From: Opitutaceae bacterium
GTDB lineage: Bacteria > Verrucomicrobiota > Verrucomicrobiia > Opitutales > Opitutaceae
NCBI GenBank assembly: GCA_028284235.1
Contig: JANQSC010000057.1
Span: 1 to 64,000 of the forward strand
Direction: 5' to 3'
Length of the DNA stretch: 64,000 bases
Part shown: positions 58,258-64,000 of the stretch, piece after piece
Position numbering within the stretch: the first letter of the stretch is position 1
Layout: each line of letters opens with the position of its first letter
Program-made: the position numbers and the translations under genes
Notes under the pieces: generated by a model
Seen by the model: only the letters and a program-made list of their open reading frames with translations
Database searches by the model: none
Told to the model about the DNA's origin: nothing

Positions 58258-58908
58258 ATGACCGATTCAAAAAACGCCGCCTACCTGTTCGATATGGACG
58301 GGACCCTGGTTGACCATTTCGAGACGATATTTCGCTGCTACGAGTACGCCTCCATCCAGCTCGGAAAAGCCCCGCCGACCTACGAACGCGTGAAACGCAA
58401 CGTTGGCGGCTCGATGCCCGTGACCATCCGCAAGTTCTTCGACGAATCCGAGATCGAAGACGCCATGCGACATTGGAACGAACACTTCGACCGCATACAC
58501 CTGGAAGGCGTCATATTGCTAAAGGGGGCCCGGCAACTCGTGGAAGCAATCGCCTCGCGCGGAATCAAGGCCGCCGTTTTCACCAACAAGAGCGGCGAAC
58601 ACACGCGGAACATTATCGAGTCTCTCGGCCTCGGCGCCCACTTCTCGCTCGTAATCGGCGCGGAAGACACGCCATACCGAAAGCCCCAACCAGAACTCTC
58701 TCGCATCGCGCTCGAACGACTCGAAGTCGACGCGTCAGACGCCACGCTAGTCGGCGACTCGCCCTTCGACATCGAATCCGCGCATTGCGTCGGGATGACC
58801 AGCTTCTGCGTCCCCACCGGATCCCACTCCGAACGCGAACTCGTGGAAGCCGGAGCGGACCGAATATTCCCGAGCTTGCAAGCGATCGCCGAGACGCTAT
58901 TCCCCTAG
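58258..58908 (+). CDS. HAD-superfamily phosphatase
   Basis: A phosphoglycolate phosphatase-like HAD hydrolase. Motif I is D-M-D-G-T ('YLFDMDGTLVDHFETIFRCYE'), motif II 'AVFTNKS', motif III Lys in 'PYRKPQPELSRIAL' and motif IV 'ATLVGDSPFDIESAHCVGM'. From ATG 58258 it has 216 residues, right for the Gph type with a helical cap. The substrate is a small phosphate ester. The open frame continues to 58126 without family sequence. RecD2 follows three bases after its stop, so the two are in one operon. Confidence 0.85.
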   Translation: MTDSKNAAYLFDMDGTLVDHFETIFRCYEYASIQLGKAPPTYERVKRNVGGSMPVTIRKFFDESEIEDAMRHWNEHFDRIHLEGVILLKGARQLVEAIASRGIKAAVFTNKSGEHTRNIIESLGLGAHFSLVIGAEDTPYRKPQPELSRIALERLEVDASDATLVGDSPFDIESAHCVGMTSFCVPTGSHSERELVEAGADRIFPSLQAIAETLFP

Positions 58909-58911
58909 GAC

Positions 58912-61110
58912 GTGCCACAGTCTCCCGGCAACGAAAAACTCATTGGCGTTCTTGAACGAATCAAGTATTCGAATGATGAAGACGGGTTCATGATTGCCGA
59001 CCTGCGGCCTGAAAACGCGAAAGAGGTCGTCACTATTGTCGGGAAGTTTCCCGGTGTGCAATGCGGAGAGTCGCTTCGAATCGACGGAATCTGGACGCGA
59101 CACCCCACCCACGGTCCCCAATTCAAAGCGTCTGGATTCCAGTCCGAGTTGCCCGCCAGCGTTTACGGCATCCGAAAATATCTCGGCAGCGGACTCGTAA
59201 AAGGCGTCTCCAAAGGACTCGCCGACCGAATCGTGAGACGTTTTGGCGAGGCGACACTAAAGGTCATTTCCGAAGAGTCGGCCCGACTACAGGAAGTCGA
59301 TGGAATCGGGAAGCAGCGCGCCCGCTCCATCAAAGAGGCTTGGGACGAGCAATCCCATATTCGCGACCTCTCGCTCTTCCTCGCGCCTTACGGAGTCACC
59401 CCCGCCCAAATCGTCAAAATATACAAGGAGTTCGGATTCGTCGCCATCGACACAATTAAAGAAAACCCCTTCAGACTCGCCCGAGAGATCAAAGGAATCG
59501 GATTCAAGAGCTGCGATCGAATCGCCATAAACATGGGGATCGGAAACGACAGTCCCAAACGAGTCGACGCGGGAATCGAATTCGTCATGCAGGAACTTCA
59601 AGACGAGGGCCACACTGCATTCCCCGAAAGCGATCTCGTAGACAACGCCGTGGAAAAACTGGAGATCGACATCGACACCGCAAAACAGGGAGTCGACCGA
59701 GTCGTCGCCGGATCCGCCCTGAAACGATTTACTCCCCCCGACTCCACGACGTATTGCCAACTCCCCTACAACTTCACCGCAGAGGAGAAAATCGCCCGTT
59801 CCGTCCGTCGAATACAAGACAATGAGAGCGGTTTGCCGCCCATCAAACGCTCCATCGCCGTGGACTGGGCAGAGGAGAAAGCGGGATTCGAATTCGGCGC
59901 CCTCCAGAAAGCGGCAATCGAAAACGCCCTCGCCCACAAGATATTCGTGCTCACCGGAGGACCCGGAACCGGGAAAACCACCATCCTCCGAGCCGTCGTC
60001 AATATTCTCAAAGCAAAGAAAGCGCGCGTGCTCCTTGCCGCCCCGACCGGCCGCGCGGCCCAACGCCTCACCGAAACAACCGGCGCCTACGGGCAAACCA
60101 TTCACCGCCTTCTCAAGTTCGACCCCTCCGAGGGTTCTTTCACGGTCAATGAAAGCAAGCCGCTCAGCGCCGACGTGATCATCGTCGACGAAGCGTCGAT
60201 GCTCGACGCTCGACTCGCTGCCAGTCTCTTCCAGGCAATCCCCACCCGAAGCCATCTCGTGCTCGTAGGCGATATCGACCAACTCCCCTCCGTCGGCGCC
60301 GGCAACGTATTGAAAGACTTAATCGCCTCCCAGCGCATACCGGTGACACGGCTCGATCAAGTGTTTCGCCAGTCCAAACAATCGAGCATCGTCCACTACG
60401 CCCACGCCATCAACAGCGGACAAGTCTCGCTCCCCACACCCGTCGACAAAGCGAGCGAGCTCGTTCGCAACAAAGACTTCCAGTTCCTCTCCGCCGCCGA
60501 TCAGGCCGACTGCTCGCAGAAGATTCTGGATGTATTTAATGTATTTATAAAACGGACACTCGCCATCGATCCGGTGAACGAGGCTCAAGTCCTCGCGCCC
60601 ATGCACAGAGGCGACGCCGGAGTGGGCAACCTAAACGCTCTGATGCAGGATACGCTCAATCCAACCCGCGAATCAATACCCTTCGGGCCGACTAGATACA
60701 AGCCGGGAGATAAAATAATCCAGACTCGCAACAACTACGACAAAGGCGTCTTCAATGGCGATATCGGGGTCATCGCGTCCATCGACGGCGTCAACGGAAC
60801 CATCGAGGTGGATTTCGACGGCAACACTGTCACCTTCGAAAAAGCCGATCTCCTAGACATCGCGCTAGCCTACGCAGTCAGCATACACAAGTCCCAAGGC
60901 AGTGAATATCCAGTAGTGGTCATTCCACTACTAAAAGCGCATTTCATGATGCTGCAACGAAATCTCGTCTACACCGCCATCACGCGGGGAAAACGAAAAG
61001 TCGTCATAGTCGGCGATCCTGCCGCATACGCCATGGCCACCCGAAACGCGGATTCGAAAACCCGCTGCACGCTTCTCAAGGAACGGCTCGTCTTGGAAGC
61101 CGCGGGCTAA
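58912..61110 (+). CDS. recD2: RecD2-type helicase
   Basis: An ATP-dependent 5'-3' DNA helicase of superfamily 1B working without RecBC in repair. The N-terminal OB and helix-hairpin-helix part ('LQEVDGIGKQRARSIKEAW', residues about 130-150) is specific to RecD2. Walker A 'GGPGTGKTT' is at residues 349-357, Walker B 'VIIVDEASMLD' and motif III 'LVLVGDIDQLPSVGAGNVL' follow, and the C-terminal half ends with 'AVSIHKSQGSEYPVVVIPL' and 'NLVYTAITRGKRKVVIVGD'. 732 residues is standard. The start is GTG at 58912. RecB and RecC are not in the window. Confidence 0.93.
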   Translation: MPQSPGNEKLIGVLERIKYSNDEDGFMIADLRPENAKEVVTIVGKFPGVQCGESLRIDGIWTRHPTHGPQFKASGFQSELPASVYGIRKYLGSGLVKGVSKGLADRIVRRFGEATLKVISEESARLQEVDGIGKQRARSIKEAWDEQSHIRDLSLFLAPYGVTPAQIVKIYKEFGFVAIDTIKENPFRLAREIKGIGFKSCDRIAINMGIGNDSPKRVDAGIEFVMQELQDEGHTAFPESDLVDNAVEKLEIDIDTAKQGVDRVVAGSALKRFTPPDSTTYCQLPYNFTAEEKIARSVRRIQDNESGLPPIKRSIAVDWAEEKAGFEFGALQKAAIENALAHKIFVLTGGPGTGKTTILRAVVNILKAKKARVLLAAPTGRAAQRLTETTGAYGQTIHRLLKFDPSEGSFTVNESKPLSADVIIVDEASMLDARLAASLFQAIPTRSHLVLVGDIDQLPSVGAGNVLKDLIASQRIPVTRLDQVFRQSKQSSIVHYAHAINSGQVSLPTPVDKASELVRNKDFQFLSAADQADCSQKILDVFNVFIKRTLAIDPVNEAQVLAPMHRGDAGVGNLNALMQDTLNPTRESIPFGPTRYKPGDKIIQTRNNYDKGVFNGDIGVIASIDGVNGTIEVDFDGNTVTFEKADLLDIALAYAVSIHKSQGSEYPVVVIPLLKAHFMMLQRNLVYTAITRGKRKVVIVGDPAAYAMATRNADSKTRCTLLKERLVLEAAG

Positions 61111-61114
61111 GCGC

Positions 61115-62392
61115 TCACGGCGCCCGAAATACGAGCGTCACATTGGCCCCGCCAAATCCGCTGCTGTTGCTCAACGCCACTTTTGGAGCTTCCTCAATCG
61201 TATCGCGTATCACGTTGATGGACTCAAATGCCGGGTCGATCTCTTCGATATGAGCCGAGCCCGGCGTGAACCCGCCCCGCATCGACAAACTTACTATGGC
61301 CGATTCGAGCACACTGGCCAAGCTGAGACCGTGCCCTGTAATTGCTTTCGTACTACTCACTCTGGGCCGATTGTCCGACTGAGTGAAAACCGCTTCAAGA
61401 GCTTTCACTTCGCTCGCATCTCCAATCAATGTCGACGTCGCGTGGGCATTGATGTAGTCCACATCGCTCGGCTCTAAACCAGTGGAGCTCAAAGCGTTCT
61501 TCATCCCCCGCACAAGCCCTTCACCCTCGGGGTGGGAAATCGCCACATTGTGCCCATCGCTCGCCTGTCCCCAGCCGAGAAGCTCGGCGTAGGGCGTGAC
61601 CCCTCTTCGCTCGACTTCTTCCTCGCATTCCAATACAAGCGAAACGCCGCCTCCCGCGCTCACGAATCCGTTTCGCTTTCGATCGAATGGACACGAGGCC
61701 TTGCGCGGGTCGCCCTCCAAAGACAGAGCCCGCATTCCCGTAAACGGGACGACGCTCTCGTAATTCACATCCTCACCAGCGGTGACAAACATCCGGTCTT
61801 GTCGCCCCGAAGCGACATCGTCGTAGGCGTAGCCGATCGCATGGCCCGAGCTCGCGCAAGCGGAAGAAAACCCGCAGGAGTTTCCCAGAATCTTAAAAAT
61901 GGCTACCAGATTGAAACTCAACGTTCCTGAGATTGCGGATACAATACCCGTGGGCGGACAACGCAATGGCCCGAGCTCGCGCATCCGCTGGAAGTTGTTG
62001 AACAAGAGTCGAGGAGAGCCCGCGGAGGCCGTGTAGATTCCCGTATTCGCGTTGGAAATCTCGTTTTCGGCGAGTCTCGCGTCTTCAATCGCTTGCTTCA
62101 TCGAGCAATACACATAAAGCCCGTGTGGCGCTAAACCGCGCATCTCTTCGCGGCGTATCGTATACCCGCTCGGGTACGTCCAGTCCTCGAAATCAATCGA
62201 ATCCACTTCGAACCCTTTCGGAGCGGATACCAGCTTCACCAAGGAAGACGGATCGTCTTCACAGGGAGGATACGGAGGGAACGGGCTAAACCCGTGCGTC
62301 AATGTTCGGAGGCTCTCGGTCGCGCTTTCCCGATCGTTGCCAATGCCGCTTATGATGCCGACACCTGTTACAAATACCCGTCGCTTGCTCAT
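61115..62392 (-). CDS. Beta-ketoacyl-ACP synthase (FabF-like)
   Basis: Condenses an acyl chain with malonyl-ACP. The catalytic triad is Cys179 in 'GFSSACASSGHAIGYAY', His317 in 'INAHATSTLIGD' and His354 in 'AITGHGLSLAS', with Lys349. 'PFDRKRNGFVSAGGGV' is the typical FabF block. At 425 residues it is near FabF/KS length. It is not a housekeeping FabF by context: an ACP-dehydratase fusion lies upstream on the same strand and a glycosyltransferase gene is divergent from that, so it likely belongs to a secondary lipid or polyene cluster that continues beyond the window. No FabD or FabG is visible. Confidence 0.9.
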   Translation of the reverse strand: MSKRRVFVTGVGIISGIGNDRESATESLRTLTHGFSPFPPYPPCEDDPSSLVKLVSAPKGFEVDSIDFEDWTYPSGYTIRREEMRGLAPHGLYVYCSMKQAIEDARLAENEISNANTGIYTASAGSPRLLFNNFQRMRELGPLRCPPTGIVSAISGTLSFNLVAIFKILGNSCGFSSACASSGHAIGYAYDDVASGRQDRMFVTAGEDVNYESVVPFTGMRALSLEGDPRKASCPFDRKRNGFVSAGGGVSLVLECEEEVERRGVTPYAELLGWGQASDGHNVAISHPEGEGLVRGMKNALSSTGLEPSDVDYINAHATSTLIGDASEVKALEAVFTQSDNRPRVSSTKAITGHGLSLASVLESAIVSLSMRGGFTPGSAHIEEIDPAFESINVIRDTIEEAPKVALSNSSGFGGANVTLVFRAP

Positions 62393-62536
62393 TTTCTAAA
62401 TGCCTGCCGCTCGTTCTTAAAACGCGATAAAACAACCCCAGCGACCCGTAAGTCCAGCCTTTATACTGTTCCCCGATCCAAGGGCCGCCCAACTGGACGT
62501 CTCAAGTTTGTCCAGCGCGATCTCGAATGCGGCGCC

Positions 62537-63481
62537 CTAATGCGCGCCGTTGTTCGATCGAGTCGACCCATTCGAGCCCTCGGACACGGCAGAGTGACTA
62601 CCATTGCCGTTGGATGCGGACTCTACTTCGACCGGCTTAAAGGCCAGCGTAATTTCCTCGGCCACCACCGCTTTTTCTCCGTTCACAGTGATCTGGCCAG
62701 AGAATACCGCCAGCGGGGCCCGGACGCGTTTCAATTTAATGTTCAGGTCTAGCGAGTCACCCGGCTTGCAAACCCGGTGGCAGCGCACGCCGTCAACTCC
62801 CGTGAAGTAGACTTCCGACATGTCGATCGAACCGCCGATTTCGCTGGGAGGATTTTTCAGGAGCGAAAATACGGCCAACTGTCCGAGCGCCTCCAGCATA
62901 ATGGACGCGGGGAACACCGGGTTGCCTTTGAAATGCCCTTCGAGAAAGGCTTCGTTGCCCGAGATCGAGTAGCGACCTTTCGCTTCCCGCTCACTCAAAT
63001 TCGCCTGCTCTAAAAACAAAAACGGCTCCTGCTGAGGCATGACTGCCGCCACCTGCTCGATGGTATAAAAATCGTCCGACTCGCCGCTCTTGAATCCCGT
63101 GATCTTCTCCTGGATGAAGACCTTCAAGTCCCCGATGGAACGCAGGTTCAGAAGCTCTTCGTTCTTGATCGAAACACCCAGGGATTCTTCTACCATCATG
63201 ATCGCCTCGATCATCGTCAAAGAATCCAGGCCTAAATCCTCCATGAATCGCACCGAATCGTCTCCGCTTCTCAACTTGCTGATCACGTCCGGATCGAGGA
63301 AACGCTCGACAATTCCCAGCACGATGACCGGCAACAACGAAACATCGCCCGAGGAACGATACTTCAACGCGGCCTCCAAAGTCTCCGGCGAGCAGCGCTT
63401 CAGGGTGTCCCTAAGCAGGGCCTCGCTGCCCGTCTTTGGCGTTAAGGCGGATTCCGCCTTGGTGGTTCTCTGGTTTGACAT
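62537..63481 (-). CDS. Acyl carrier protein fused to a FabZ-like dehydratase
   Basis: Residues about 45-130 are an acyl carrier protein with the phosphopantetheine site L-G-L-D-S-L (Ser87, 'EDLGLDSLTMIEAIMMVEESLGV'). Residues about 138-290 are a hot-dog 3-hydroxyacyl-ACP dehydratase: 'VMPQQEPFLFLEQANL', then 'LEGHFKGNPVFPASIMLEALGQLAVF' with catalytic His183 and Glu197. The C-terminus has a low-complexity tail rich in Gly, Asn and Ser. A fused carrier and dehydratase would keep the chain on the same protein. It lies 144 bp before the ketosynthase gene and probably shares an operon with it. Confidence 0.85.
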   Translation of the reverse strand: MSNQRTTKAESALTPKTGSEALLRDTLKRCSPETLEAALKYRSSGDVSLLPVIVLGIVERFLDPDVISKLRSGDDSVRFMEDLGLDSLTMIEAIMMVEESLGVSIKNEELLNLRSIGDLKVFIQEKITGFKSGESDDFYTIEQVAAVMPQQEPFLFLEQANLSEREAKGRYSISGNEAFLEGHFKGNPVFPASIMLEALGQLAVFSLLKNPPSEIGGSIDMSEVYFTGVDGVRCHRVCKPGDSLDLNIKLKRVRAPLAVFSGQITVNGEKAVVAEEITLAFKPVEVESASNGNGSHSAVSEGSNGSTRSNNGAH

Positions 63482-63699
63482 TGCGAGGCAAGCAAAGGTC
63501 GCCGTGAGTCATTTGTAAATCATAAACATGGTCAACGGTTGTAGATTGACTTCATCTACCTAACGTCCCTTGGGGCACCGTTGCGTCAGACTACCCGATT
63601 TCCCCGAAGTCGCCCCAAGCGAGATTTATAGCTTGTGAAGCCGTCTCGCGGTTCGAATGCTCTCTCGACTCCTCCCGCTCGCCGGCCGAATTCCGCGCG

Positions 63700-64000
63700 A
63701 TGATCCCGAACAAAGAGACTCCCATTTTCATTATTTCCCACGAGTTTCCGCCCACGCGGGGAGGCGTCGCCACGTTCACATACGAAATGGCCCGGGCGCT
63801 CGCCCAACTCGGATACTCCGTCGAGGTATGGGCCCCGCAATCGGGAAATGCCGACGACACAGCTCTTCCTTTCGCTGTAAAACGTTTGAAATTAAGAGGT
63901 TCGAGAGATCTCGCCTGCCAAGTACGCTTGATTCAGACCTGGATCGCCCACCGGGCCGAACTGCGCGACGCCATGGTCTACCTAACCGATTCGGGACCCA
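63700..64000 (+). CDS. Glycosyltransferase, cut by the window edge
   Basis: The reading frame from ATG 63700 stays open to the end of the window (100 codons). The start 'IFIISHEFPPTRGGVATFTYEMARALAQLGYSVEVWAP' is the acceptor-domain beginning of GT4-type glycosyltransferases. The rest of the protein and its donor domain lie outside. It is divergent from the ACP-dehydratase gene with 218 bp between; a TATAGC box at 63636 might belong to its promoter. Possible role: glycosylation of the lipid made by the neighbouring acyl genes. Confidence 0.75.
   Translation, partial: MIPNKETPIFIISHEFPPTRGGVATFTYEMARALAQLGYSVEVWAPQSGNADDTALPFAVKRLKLRGSRDLACQVRLIQTWIAHRAELRDAMVYLTDSGP

Overview
The window looks like a chromosomal segment of a Verrucomicrobiota bacterium of the Opitutae type (Pelagicoccus- or Puniceicoccales-like; genus not settled). 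The signs are a paired DUF1592-type cytochrome c protein and DUF1552 protein, an STN/TonB receptor whose plug begins with the 'VFELSPFTVDAS' style common in Opitutae, an ECF sigma/FecR pair, a GH144-like enzyme, a sulfatase, and several divergent housekeeping enzymes. Base composition is fairly GC-rich and gene starts mostly lack Shine-Dalgarno (SD) sequences.

Layout. 1-9.1 kb: a PcfJ-like gene, gdhA, then a PQQ-propeller / DUF1592 / DUF1552 / small membrane protein cassette. 9.1-9.4 kb: a 268 bp MITE with TAA target duplication. 9.5-17.1 kb: a sigma-FecR-TonB receptor set and a GH144-like lipoprotein. 17.2-21.8 kb: accessory genes (VapBC pair, unknown membrane protein, small CxxC protein, PNPOx-like protein, sulfatase, BamE-like lipoprotein) opposed by an AraC regulator. 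22.9-43.4 kb: mostly housekeeping genes (hemH, GT4, FKBPs, a LOG-domain protein, purD, methyltransferase, parE-parC, glpK, CNNM transporter, lgt, pgpA, pgsA, coaD, inositol phosphatase, response regulator). 43.7-57.6 kb: dnaK-groES-groEL, PolX, menC-menE, guaB, a hypothetical exported protein, purA, panE. 58.3-64 kb: HAD phosphatase, recD2, then a ketosynthase and an ACP-dehydratase fusion divergent from a glycosyltransferase cut by the window edge.

How parts work together. The ECF sigma gene and the TonB receptor share an identical two-part promoter (13 nt + 9 nt spacer + 7 nt), which ties them into one autoregulated uptake circuit; the GH144-like enzyme next to them suggests, but does not prove, a beta-glucan substrate. 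MenC/MenE serve menaquinone, GuaB/PurA/PurD purines, PgsA/PgpA phosphatidylglycerol that Lgt then uses, and KAS plus the ACP-dehydratase fusion an acyl chain that the edge glycosyltransferase may use. Several genes have a sigma70-type promoter whose -10 box lies 5-9 nt before the start codon, so near-leaderless transcripts look common here.

The best candidates for undescribed biology are the 638-residue protein with a C-terminal LOG-type nucleotide-hydrolase fold and an unrecognised N-terminal half (26092-28008), the ECF promoter pair, the STN receptor with a second internal export signal, the MITE and the heptamer repeat arrays. No CRISPR array, rRNA or tRNA gene was seen.
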